Of a stretch of 22,663 bases of DNA, positions 9,801-16,640 are shown piece by piece; position 1 is the first letter of the stretch, and each line of letters begins with the position of its first letter. The stretch is from a virus. The DNA is taken from positions 1 to 22,663 of IMG/VR virus record IMGVR_UViG_3300009130_000149, one strand, 5' to 3'. A program made the translations under genes and the position numbers. Below the pieces are notes generated by a model that did not search any database, was not told where the DNA came from, and saw only the letters and a program-made list of their open reading frames with translations.

Positions 9801-11181
9801 AGTCAACTAAATCAAACTGTTGTAAGTAATTTCCATAAACTATTCTATTAGCAACTAACTCTTGAGACTTAGCTTTTAACGGTACATTGTCAAAAGGTCT
9901 TAATAGCTGCATAGAAGGAAGAAGTTTGTATATTATTTCAGACTCTATTATGTAAGAATTATTACCCCAACCTTCACTAGTTGTTTTAAAACTTTTAACA
10001 CTGTATATATTAGTGCTTTCTTCTTTTTTAAATAACAACTCTGTTTCAATAACTTGCTTTGGTATATCGCTTGGTCTAAATCCGGATATTTTTAAATATC
10101 TTAAATTGTTAACCATACCTATATTATATCCTTGTGCTGGATCATATTCAAAAGTTCCTGGTAAAAAAGCAACTTGAGTAAATGGAGAAAAACAAGAATA
10201 TTCACCATCTTTATATTTATATCTATAAGCAAATCTAACAAGATCTTTTTCAAACAAAGGATCGTCTTGTTTAAGTTTTAAATTCCAAGAAACTGCCGTT
10301 GTTGGTTGTGTATCAGTAGCTGATTGCACCGTTAATACAACTGTTTGCTCATCAGCATCTTCAGCTATTACGTTTTGTATAATAAAGCTAACACCATACT
10401 CGTCATCAAAAACATCGCCATCTTCACCAGCTGTAGCTATAACAGTATCACCTATTTGCCAACCCATGCCATAAACTGTTATTTGAATTTGACTACCCAT
10501 TTCTACTAAACCATCACTGTTAGTAACATTAAATGTAGCTGTTGCATCAACTTCAGCTGGAACTGGGTTACCATTACTATCTTGGTTTTGTGGAAAAGGT
10601 TTAAATCTTTTTGTAGGAGACATAAATAAAGCCGGGGCAGTTGTTGGTCCTTTTTTAATAACAGTTACGTCTTCTTCTAAAAAATCATAAGCCGTACCAA
10701 CCTGATCCGTTAATTGTGTATGTGTAGTGAAATTAGTACAACCCTCTTTAAATTTTTCTATATTTATTACTTTTGGTTCTGAGTTGTCATCCGTGAAGAA
10801 TAATAAACCGTCTATTATGTTTATTCCGGTTATTAATGTTGATGGTCTAAATTGTAATACGTTGTTAGTGTCTATTAAAACAGGGTTTACAGCACCATTG
10901 TGGTATTCTAGTATTGCGTTTACTTGATTTGTTCTTTGAACAAACCAGTATATTTTATCATTTTCCTCATCAGCTATAGTACCTATACACTTAGCGCCGG
11001 TAGGCATAACATTACTAACCTGTTGATTACCAAGTACATTTTGTAAAGCCCCAACATCATCACCTTCAGATGTTGCTACCTGCACATTTAATGCGTGTCT
11101 ATATTCACCATTAGGAACTAACCTTTCGTCCAGGTCTTTATTCATTTTACCTGCGCGAAAGTGGTGTTTAATTTCTGGCAT
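6865..11181 (-). CDS. Very large tail nozzle/muzzle-like structural protein, 1438 aa
   Basis: The largest complete gene in the window. The N-terminus (MPEIKHHFRAGKMNKDLDER then LVPNGEYRHALN, residues 1-32) recalls the opening of tail nozzle proteins (T7 gp12 type), where a conserved Arg-x-x-Pro-Asn-Gly-x-x-x-x-Ala segment precedes beta-propeller strands. Residues ~60-130 (IGTIADEENDKIYWFVQ; GLLFFTDDN) and ~1110-1135 (LHVRGTDILAFCEDKVVKIL) look like propeller blades. It has no signal peptide or membrane helix. It follows a ring-type protein by 3 bases, the same order (ring protein, then giant muzzle) reported for crAss-like phage tails. T7 gp12 is about 790 aa, so this would be an enlarged version with insertions, including a central Gly/His/Trp/Cys-bearing segment near residues 795-835. 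Role as the distal tail tube through which DNA leaves is inference. Confidence 0.7.
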   Translation of the reverse strand: MPEIKHHFRAGKMNKDLDERLVPNGEYRHALNVQVATSEGDDVGALQNVLGNQQVSNVMPTGAKCIGTIADEENDKIYWFVQRTNQVNAILEYHNGAVNPVLIDTNNVLQFRPSTLITGINIIDGLLFFTDDNSEPKVINIEKFKEGCTNFTTHTQLTDQVGTAYDFLEEDVTVIKKGPTTAPALFMSPTKRFKPFPQNQDSNGNPVPAEVDATATFNVTNSDGLVEMGSQIQITVYGMGWQIGDTVIATAGEDGDVFDDEYGVSFIIQNVIAEDADEQTVVLTVQSATDTQPTTAVSWNLKLKQDDPLFEKDLVRFAYRYKYKDGEYSCFSPFTQVAFLPGTFEYDPAQGYNIGMVNNLRYLKISGFRPSDIPKQVIETELLFKKEESTNIYSVKSFKTTSEGWGNNSYIIESEIIYKLLPSMQLLRPFDNVPLKAKSQELVANRIVYGNYLQQFDLVDSQSSEIDMDFTSFIDPLGFSNATTVEQDSLPPPEKSIKSMRTYQLGVVYRDSYGRETPVQTDQTGSVVINKASASSFNRLNVKVNNEAPSFATSFKFFVKDTSNQYYNLAQDRWYDAEDGNIWLSFPSSERNKVDEETFLILKKKHDDDALVTDSAKYKIIDISNEAPTELKEVKASYGVATHSFAAVHGGANESGFPRPEATYFSFLLSQWKENRGDDGSTSGGSEILSTSNLVVRIVAPGKKSRWYDVGNISLTGAHGTTKDLQINLQGRFENDVLQFYPDGTLNSEVSNIGYEIARIETKNKPEFTGRFFVKVYKDAALIRNILEGNAVEEYAIVNSTPVSIPKKSCGGSGSKGHWDNNGPNETRQLKWHMTGCGPNRIKDDLEGSGMGQSWAVPLTSKDAWNASDEKIAPIRIGRDTVQIGFAAERSLSGIRGNDNGLYRDFLDRITSAGTKIRFADDPNQNVYKIKAHVSRSFRNFFYGSNDPKDSWWTNKRRVFIIKLDRPIQDWDIFTDDPNGINPTSSRRTVWEIVEDYSSEAYRTKNPAIWETEPKEQAELDIYYEASNSIPIAQHNSNHALDYHNCFSFANGVESNRVRDDFNQPFIKKGVKASAPLAEQYKQERRKNGLIYSQIYNSTSGLNGTNQFIMADKITKDLNPEYGSIQKLHVRGTDILAFCEDKVVKILANKDALFNADGNANLTASNRVLGQAIIPPTFGEFGISKNPESFAADGYRCYFTDRARGAVLRLSMNGVIKISDYGMSDYFSDSLKNITSAIGCINVQQGVYSLTLNRKPGYQEVGGETINFKEDVQGWTSFASYIPEQGVSINDEFYTFKNGEIYSHDNETRNNYYGVQYQSSVKLLFNDMPDQVKTFRTLNYEGSQAKWNQDLNDNQYYNNVAKNGWFASSVETDMQSGFVKEFVKKEGKWFNYIHGTRTDLSNIDTSEFSVQGIGQLSGSVTGDTTPTQVTITIVENND

Positions 11182-11184
11182 ATT

Positions 11185-12276
11185 TTAGTGTTTTATTTGC
11201 TTAGATTTACCTCGCATTATTTGAGTTAATTCTTCTGATTTTAAATTAGAAAGTCTAAGCTTAGCCGTTCTTATAGCATTGAACTTATCTCTTTTAAATC
11301 TATTTATTATATACTCTTGAACATTTGCTCTTGTAGATAATATAGCGTGAGCTATATACTTATACATTGCTTCTTCAGCAAACTTATGAACTATCATCTC
11401 AGCATCTGTACCTAAACTATCACTTATGTATTTTAATATAATAGTTTTACCGTTTAAATCAGAACTAAAATGTATTAAACCTCTTAAAGAGTCTATATAA
11501 AATACACCGTTTGACTGAGCTGTCTCTGGATTTATACCGTATCTTCTTCCAGCATCTGTTAAATAGTCATATAAACTAGCGCTAGGATCTTCTGTGTTTG
11601 TTAAATCAGTTGATCTATAATTATTAAACGCGTCTGAGTTTTGAGCGGTTAACAAACTACCGTCACTGTCAAATAAATAACCAAAATCTGCAGCTTGTAA
11701 TATAGCTGTAGGATTACTTGTTTTTCCAGTTGGATATATAATATGCTGTATACCAGCGTCATCTGACCAAGCTAGTTTTACATAATTTACATAATCATGT
11801 GGTAACTTCATTGTTAGTGATGGTGGTATTTCTATTTCTTGAGACTTAGTACATTTAAAAGTGTCGTAACTAAGTTCTTGTAAACCTCTTTGAGCATGAA
11901 AAGATACATCAGCTCTTTTTACTTTTGGTATTACTTTATCTTCACCAACATAAGATACAATAAAGTTATTTATAATATCGTTTAACCCTATAAATTGATA
12001 GTTACCTAGTTGCTCTTCAAAATTAAATTGTTGAACAAGTATAATAACACCATCAGCAGGAGCACTATCAAACGTTAATACACCTGTACTACTATTGTAA
12101 GGTGTTCCATCATATAAGTTTGTGTTTACCTCTGATCCATTAAAATATACTTTAAAGTCGTTTATACTTGTTGGTAGAGGTGAAAATGTTAGAGTAAAAG
12201 CAGTTGCACTACCGTCTCCAGTAAAAGACTGGCTATTATTGTAGTATTGTTGCTGTGTTCCTGTAAATAAAGGCAT
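11185..12276 (-). CDS. Tail/neck ring protein (tail tubular protein A-like) with an N-terminal fibre-type beta domain
   Basis: Two parts are visible. Residues ~15-85 carry the signature of the T7 fibre N-terminal type beta domain: FTGDGSATAFTLTFSPLP, then DFKVYFNGSEV, then GVLTFDSAPADGVIILVQQF. Residues ~95-363 look like a podoviral gatekeeper/ring protein: NDIINNFIVSYVGEDKVIPK, an early helix (ISFHAQRGLQELSYD-like), PPSLTMKLPHDYVNYVKLAW, and a long helical C-terminus from about residue 295 ending in a basic tail (MRGKSKQIKH). In T7 the counterpart gp11 (about 196 aa) forms the 12-mer ring under the portal, and this protein is longer by the extra domain. It begins 3 bases downstream of the 264-aa gene and is followed 3 bases later by the nozzle-like gene. 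The call is by position and pattern, not by an exact family match. Confidence 0.65.
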   Translation of the reverse strand: MPLFTGTQQQYYNNSQSFTGDGSATAFTLTFSPLPTSINDFKVYFNGSEVNTNLYDGTPYNSSTGVLTFDSAPADGVIILVQQFNFEEQLGNYQFIGLNDIINNFIVSYVGEDKVIPKVKRADVSFHAQRGLQELSYDTFKCTKSQEIEIPPSLTMKLPHDYVNYVKLAWSDDAGIQHIIYPTGKTSNPTAILQAADFGYLFDSDGSLLTAQNSDAFNNYRSTDLTNTEDPSASLYDYLTDAGRRYGINPETAQSNGVFYIDSLRGLIHFSSDLNGKTIILKYISDSLGTDAEMIVHKFAEEAMYKYIAHAILSTRANVQEYIINRFKRDKFNAIRTAKLRLSNLKSEELTQIMRGKSKQIKH

Positions 12277-12279
12277 ATC

Positions 12280-13074
12280 TTATAGTTTTTCTTCTTGAAT
12301 ATCGTTTTGAGTTTCGGTATTAGCTATTTGGTACATTGTTGGATCTTTTATTAAAACACCTGCTAAAGCTAATATTTTAAAAACTAAATTAACTTCTTCT
12401 GATTGGTGTAACTCAAAATCAACGGTTGTGGCAGAGTTGTATAACGCTTGTTCGTTAACAACTGTATAACCCCAGTTTACTTGCGCTGGTCTAGCTATGT
12501 AGTTACAAACAACATTACTTGTTATTGTAGTAGGATAAACTTGTATTGATCTTGACAAACTTATTTCATTTGCTGTGGTCGATGTTTGAGCTTGATCATT
12601 AGCATCGTTAGGAACTACGCCTCTAGTTCTAACATAAACCGGTTGGTTTAAGTTTGGTGCTGTTAATGGAGAGTTTATTATATGATGCACCTCATTTTGA
12701 TTCATTTTTTCTATCTCAATAAATCTAGCTCCACCAGTACATTCTGCATGGAAAAAATATAATTCACCTAATCTATAGTATAAAGGTAAGGTACCCATAC
12801 CATTTTGATTAGAATTTGTAGACATAACAACTGGTTGTCTATATCTTTCAAATACATCTATTTTTTCTTTAATAATATCAACAGGGTCACCATGAGTAGT
12901 ATCATTACCTGGTTGCTGCAAGAACTGTTTTAAATCAAAAAAATATTGTTCAAACAAGTCCATTTGAGCTTGATTAGCTAACAGGTTGAACTCTTGAGGT
13001 GTTATATAGCCTCTTTGTTCTTTATTAGCTATAGCTAAAACTCTTTGATATACTGTATCTATGCTTACTGCCAT
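12280..13074 (-). CDS. Putative neck ring / head-tail adaptor protein, 264 aa
   Basis: A soluble protein with a helical N-terminus (IDTVYQRVLAIANKEQRGYI, then TPQEFNLLANQAQMDLFEQY), a central beta part (LPLYYRLGELYFFHAE; PVYVRTRGVV; SIQVYPTTI) and a helical C-terminus (HQSEEVNLVFKILALAGVLI). Helix-bundle plus beta-wing layout fits connector or ring proteins that stack beneath the portal. The position between the capsid genes and the next ring protein agrees. I believe proteins with this GYITPQEFN opening recur in flavobacterial and marine phage structural modules, which I cannot verify. The start is the ATG at 13074, preceded by an A/T-only leader and 20 bases after the hairpin at 13095-13118. 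It is not enzymatic by any motif I can see. Confidence 0.65.
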   Translation of the reverse strand: MAVSIDTVYQRVLAIANKEQRGYITPQEFNLLANQAQMDLFEQYFFDLKQFLQQPGNDTTHGDPVDIIKEKIDVFERYRQPVVMSTNSNQNGMGTLPLYYRLGELYFFHAECTGGARFIEIEKMNQNEVHHIINSPLTAPNLNQPVYVRTRGVVPNDANDQAQTSTTANEISLSRSIQVYPTTITSNVVCNYIARPAQVNWGYTVVNEQALYNSATTVDFELHQSEEVNLVFKILALAGVLIKDPTMYQIANTETQNDIQEEKL

Positions 13075-13094
13075 AATTTTTTTATTTATAATAA

Positions 13095-13118
13095 TTAGGC
13101 TACCGTTAAGTAGCCTAA
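13095..13118 (-). terminator. Perfect 9-bp hairpin after the 253-aa gene
   Basis: TTAGGCTAC, a six-base loop, then GTAGCCTAA gives an uninterrupted 9-bp stem. It lies 14 bases after the TAG of the 253-aa gene and ends 20 bases before the ATG of the 264-aa gene. On the minus-strand transcript it is followed by UUAUUAUAAAUAAA, which is a poor U-tract. It may be a weak or leaky terminator, or an RNA 3'-end/processing structure. No promoter-sized space follows before the next gene, so full termination here would be hard to reconcile with expression of the tail genes. Confidence 0.5.
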
Positions 13119-13132
13119 CTACTATAGGTAAT

Positions 13133-13894
13133 CTATTTCATTTTCTTTTGTATACTTTTTAGAACTTCCATTCCTTCGTCTGTCTTAAACCAATCAGCTA
13201 TTGCTGGGTATGGATCTTGATCAAACGGTATACCTATTATTTTTTTACCAGTTTTTTCCCAAAGAAAAGCCCTGCCATCTGGTGACATTTTTATGACTTT
13301 TAATTTAACAGCTTTCATAGCTATGTTTTTTAAATGAAGATCATCATCTTGCATTAACTCTAAAAATTGTCCTGGGTTGTTTCTAGCAAAAACAATTAAA
13401 TCTCTTTTTATTTCTTTACTAGTCATAGAAGATACATTGCTTCCAGTTTCAACTCTTAATATTGCTTCAGCGTCATCAATATCTAATGAAGATGCTATTT
13501 TTAAAGCTTCAATCTCCATTTCTAAATAACTTAAATCAACTTCAGCTTCCCTTTGATCATCTTTTTCAAAAAAATGTCTGTTTCGCATTGGGTGATAAAG
13601 AGATAATAACTTTTGTAAGTTTTGTTTCTCTTTTGGTACCATTAGCTTGCCATCTCTAAAAAATATATGGCCTAAAGTTACCTGACCTTTTTGCTCATCA
13701 ACAAATGGTGAGTTTTGGTTTGTTGCGTATCTTAATTCTCTTTGAATACCTTTTTCTTCGTCAAACCATAATAAAGCTTTTGCTCTACTGTGTTTTGCAG
13801 GTACCGTAAATAATAAAGGTGTTTTTTCACCTTTTAATAAATAAACTCTATCTTTAATCTCCCAAGCTATAGGAGCTTTTTCTTGCTTTTTCAT
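13133..13894 (-). CDS. Unrecognised structural-module protein next to the capsid gene, 253 aa
   Basis: I do not recognise a named family. The N-terminal ~110 residues look beta-rich (RVYLLKGEKTPLLFTVPAKH; KALLWFDEEKGIQRELRYAT; GHIFFRDGKLMVPK). Residues ~130-245 are helical and charged, with a basic middle (LKNIAMKAVKLKVIKMSPDG) and a final lysine-rich tail (KSIQKKMK). There is no signal peptide, membrane helix or catalytic motif. The gene sits alone between two hairpins (13923-13949 upstream and 13095-13118 downstream), the only gene in the window isolated in that way. It lies between the major capsid gene and the ring proteins. It could be a head-completion, minor capsid or nucleic-acid-binding head protein, and the basic helical C-terminus makes the last thinkable. 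It ends with TAG. Confident that it is a real gene, not about its role. Confidence 0.6.
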   Translation of the reverse strand: MKKQEKAPIAWEIKDRVYLLKGEKTPLLFTVPAKHSRAKALLWFDEEKGIQRELRYATNQNSPFVDEQKGQVTLGHIFFRDGKLMVPKEKQNLQKLLSLYHPMRNRHFFEKDDQREAEVDLSYLEMEIEALKIASSLDIDDAEAILRVETGSNVSSMTSKEIKRDLIVFARNNPGQFLELMQDDDLHLKNIAMKAVKLKVIKMSPDGRAFLWEKTGKKIIGIPFDQDPYPAIADWFKTDEGMEVLKSIQKKMK

Positions 13895-13922
13895 AATATA
13901 ATATAATTTAATAAAAGTAAAA

Positions 13923-13949
13923 ACTACCCCACTAATACCGTGGGGTAAT
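13923..13949 (-). terminator. Intrinsic terminator-like hairpin after the major capsid gene
   Basis: On the minus strand ATTACCCCAC, a 7-base loop (GGTATTA), then GTGGGGTAGT pairs over 10 positions, 9 of them Watson-Crick and one T-G, and is followed by TTTTTACTTTT. The GC-rich core with a U-tract is the classic rho-independent layout and stands out in this AT-rich DNA. It begins 18 bases after the MCP stop. It would cap the capsid transcript, leaving downstream genes to read-through. Confidence 0.8.
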
Positions 13950-13967
13950 CTTTACATTAGTTATTGA

Positions 13968-15425
13968 TTAGTCACCAGTAACACCATCAGCATCTTTAAA
14001 TAAGATGAAGTTGTTAGCAGCTTGAACACATAAACATCTTTCTGATAAGAAATGAACGTTCATTGCATCCTCGTCGCTAGTGTAGTTACCACCAACAGAT
14101 CCAGTAATCCAAGACTTCATACGTCTGTCATCAGCTTCAGAAGCTCTATAACGAATATGTAAGAAAGGTCTTTTGATGTTTTTACCTAATTGCTGATCGT
14201 AAACAGTACTTGTTCCAGCAGGAACTAATACTCCTTGTACATCACCAATTAATCCTCTTGTAGTACCATCGTTTAGGTATTTCCAGTCAGACTTGTAAAA
14301 ATCGTAAGAACCTCTTCTAAATCCTGAGAATCCTAAATTAAGCGCCATATCTTCAGAGTTGTCAAATACACCGTAAGATGTACCGCCAGATCCGTAAGAA
14401 TTTTGAACAGCTAGCATGTTATCGATAGCTAAAGATGTTCCTCTGTTTAAGAATAACATGTTTTCTTCAATAGCACCTTGCTTATCAAGTTCTTGTAATA
14501 CAACGTCAAATTCAGTAATTCCTTCACCAGCAGTAGTAGAACCGAAATCAGGGTTATTGTAAATTAATCCTCTTTCTTCAATAGCAGAGAATAAACCTTG
14601 AGTTCCGTGTTGTCCTACAACAGCAGCAGTTTCAAATACACCTGCACCATCCATTTGGTTACCAGAAACTGGCTCAGCTTCAATCATCGCCATTTCTAAT
14701 TGGTCCTCAAATCTTAAACGTGCTTCGTGCTCTGATTTTAAATACCATAAGTATCCACCAGTTCCAGACTCAGTAGTTACTTCTACCCAGCCGATACTAG
14801 CAGTATCAGAACCATTAACACTGTACTTGTCTCTTAAGATAATTGGCTTATTACTAAAAGTAGTAAAGTCAGCATCTTTAGAGTTACCAGCATTAACAGA
14901 TCCTTTTTTATACTCAGAACCATATACAAATACATTTAGGTTAGCAGTGTCATTCGCAATACCAGCAGCAGCTAAAGTAGCAGCAGTGTAAGGAATAACA
15001 GTAGCAGTAGTTGCAGTTGGCTTAGCTGAAACGTAACACTTTACTGTAGTACCTCCAGTGTTAACGATGATAGTGTCATGAATTTCAATCATAGAAGCGT
15101 TAGCCGCTGATGAAAAAGTTAATTCGTTAGTAGCACCACCGTTAGCATCTGTAGAACAGTCACTAAAAGCAACGTGAATACGACCTTGCTCAGACCAAAC
15201 AACTCGGTCAGAAGCCATAGGCATTTCAGCTCCTACCATTTTTAAAAACCCAGCAACAGTTCTGTTACCAAATCTTTCAACTTCTTTTTCATAGACTTCT
15301 GGTAGGAATTGTCTAGTAAAGTTGTAATCATTACCTGTGATTGACAGATAATTCGACCCGTATAAATCTTTTACAGGTCTCGGGGTTAGGTGTGCCAAAG
15401 CAGCACCTGATGAATTAAAAGGCAT
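13968..15425 (-). CDS. Major capsid protein, probable HK97 fold
   Basis: A 485-aa protein that forms the icosahedral shell. Support comes from position (portal, scaffold, this, terminator), length in the usual range for phage MCPs, a balanced soluble composition with many Gly/Ala/Thr, and the best-optimised codon use in the window: all 22 Ile codons are ATT or ATC, none ATA. The N-terminus (residues 1-70) with RQFLPEVYEKEVERFGNRTV resembles the N-arm/E-loop lead of HK97-type capsids. The middle part, residues ~85-205, is Thr/Ala/Val-rich and could be an inserted surface domain. I see no obvious maturation-protease gene nearby, so cleavage of an N-terminal delta domain is not supported here. 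The A/T-only leader (15426-15448) precedes the ATG at 15425. A terminator-like hairpin follows. Family-level relationship to crAss-like MCPs is suspected, not shown. Confidence 0.85.
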   Translation of the reverse strand: MPFNSSGAALAHLTPRPVKDLYGSNYLSITGNDYNFTRQFLPEVYEKEVERFGNRTVAGFLKMVGAEMPMASDRVVWSEQGRIHVAFSDCSTDANGGATNELTFSSAANASMIEIHDTIIVNTGGTTVKCYVSAKPTATTATVIPYTAATLAAAGIANDTANLNVFVYGSEYKKGSVNAGNSKDADFTTFSNKPIILRDKYSVNGSDTASIGWVEVTTESGTGGYLWYLKSEHEARLRFEDQLEMAMIEAEPVSGNQMDGAGVFETAAVVGQHGTQGLFSAIEERGLIYNNPDFGSTTAGEGITEFDVVLQELDKQGAIEENMLFLNRGTSLAIDNMLAVQNSYGSGGTSYGVFDNSEDMALNLGFSGFRRGSYDFYKSDWKYLNDGTTRGLIGDVQGVLVPAGTSTVYDQQLGKNIKRPFLHIRYRASEADDRRMKSWITGSVGGNYTSDEDAMNVHFLSERCLCVQAANNFILFKDADGVTGD

Positions 15426-15448
15426 AATCTTTAATTTTAAATGTTAAA

Positions 15449-16612
15449 TTATCTCGTTTTGATTTTAAACTTAAAGTCTCCGATCTCATTATCAACACTT
15501 CTTACTGTGAACCCATTTGGATTTGGGGCCTTCTCGTGAGTTGACCTTGGTTCCATATCAATGTTTTTAGCTTTAGCCACGCTGCTTTTTACAGCATCAG
15601 CCTTGCCTTGTTCATAAAAATGTTGAGCTACTAAATCCGGATTCATAGCAGTAAATAAGCCTTTGTGATAACCCGCAGCATCAGACATCTCATTTTTTTC
15701 ATTCAAGAACTTCTTGACAAAATTATTAATGTCACTTTGGGTATCTTTGACTTTACTAGAATCTTTTACATTAAACCTATATTTCTTTTCACCAACCTTA
15801 TATTCAAAACCTTTGAACTGATCGTTAAAAACATTATTTGTTTTTTGTTGAAACACATTTTTATAGTGATCTTGTAATTTCTGATTTTCCTCAGACTCTT
15901 TGTTATATCTATTAAAGAACTCAACTGCTTTCTGTTGCTCTGGGAGCAAATTACTACCAGCTTTGATCTCTTCATAGTATTTAGACTTTAGCCCGTCTAA
16001 GTGGCTTTTAGCACTTGCAACCTGCTCTTTTAGTGCTAATTTTTTTCTCCTAACATCTCTTTCGTTGTCGACTTCTTCGTCAAATGAAAAATTATCTTCC
16101 ATTAAGAAGTTTATTTCGTCTTCTTCTAAGTGAGGTTTGGTTTGTTTGTAATATTCTTTTAGTAAAGCTTTATCATCATAATTACTAAAATCTTGATTTA
16201 GCTTTACATAATCTTCTAAGCTTCCACCAGTTTCTTCCATAAAGTCTACAACTTTTTGAATGTTTTCTGGTAAAGGTTTACCTGTTTGTTGAGCTTCAGC
16301 TATAGCTTCTTCAACTTCTTCTTGCACTTCTTCAGCTTGCTCAATAACTTCTTCTTCAGTTATTTCTTCAACAATAGGTGTTTCTTGTTCTTGACTTTCA
16401 ACTTGTTCTTCAACAACATCTGGTTGTTCATCAAGCTTAACTTCTTCTTCAGCTGGTTTAGCTGATAAATCAAGTTTAATTGTACCATCTTCTAAAACTT
16501 CAGATTTCGGTACGTCGTTAGCTGGTTCCTCTGGAACAGCTTCAGCTTGAACTTCTTGAGTTTGCTCTACAGTTTCTTCTTGAAGTTCTTCTTGTTTTTG
16601 TTCTTCTACCAT
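15449..16612 (-). CDS. Capsid scaffolding-like protein, 387 aa, acidic N-terminus
   Basis: Residues 1-~115 are an extremely Glu/Gln/Val-rich low-complexity acidic stretch (repeated EEV, EEQ, QEE runs). A predicted coiled/helical region follows at ~125-265 and a basic C-terminus at ~265-387, ending in FKFKIKTR. Acidic helical body plus a basic C-terminal capsid-binding end, encoded between portal and MCP, is the typical layout of a phage internal scaffold, which organises MCP assembly and leaves before packaging. It starts 28 bases after the portal stop. The codon use changes within the gene: the C-terminal ~200 codons favour ATT/ATC, AAG and GAG more than the N-terminal half does. A structural role inside the head, instead of a removable scaffold, is the main alternative. 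Confidence 0.65.
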   Translation of the reverse strand: MVEEQKQEELQEETVEQTQEVQAEAVPEEPANDVPKSEVLEDGTIKLDLSAKPAEEEVKLDEQPDVVEEQVESQEQETPIVEEITEEEVIEQAEEVQEEVEEAIAEAQQTGKPLPENIQKVVDFMEETGGSLEDYVKLNQDFSNYDDKALLKEYYKQTKPHLEEDEINFLMEDNFSFDEEVDNERDVRRKKLALKEQVASAKSHLDGLKSKYYEEIKAGSNLLPEQQKAVEFFNRYNKESEENQKLQDHYKNVFQQKTNNVFNDQFKGFEYKVGEKKYRFNVKDSSKVKDTQSDINNFVKKFLNEKNEMSDAAGYHKGLFTAMNPDLVAQHFYEQGKADAVKSSVAKAKNIDMEPRSTHEKAPNPNGFTVRSVDNEIGDFKFKIKTR

Positions 16613-16640
16613 AATATAATATTATAAAATTAATAAATAA

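Noticed and set aside
15766-15975. 69-codon same-strand frame inside the scaffold-like gene
   Set aside because: Fully nested in a convincing gene and coincides with the part of the gene whose codon use differs, so it is most likely a chance open frame.
16606-16640. AT-only near-palindrome between portal and scaffold genes as an operator or terminator
   Set aside because: The symmetry is imperfect and made only of A and T. Such patterns are expected by chance in a 28-base AT-rich spacer that also serves as a ribosome entry leader.
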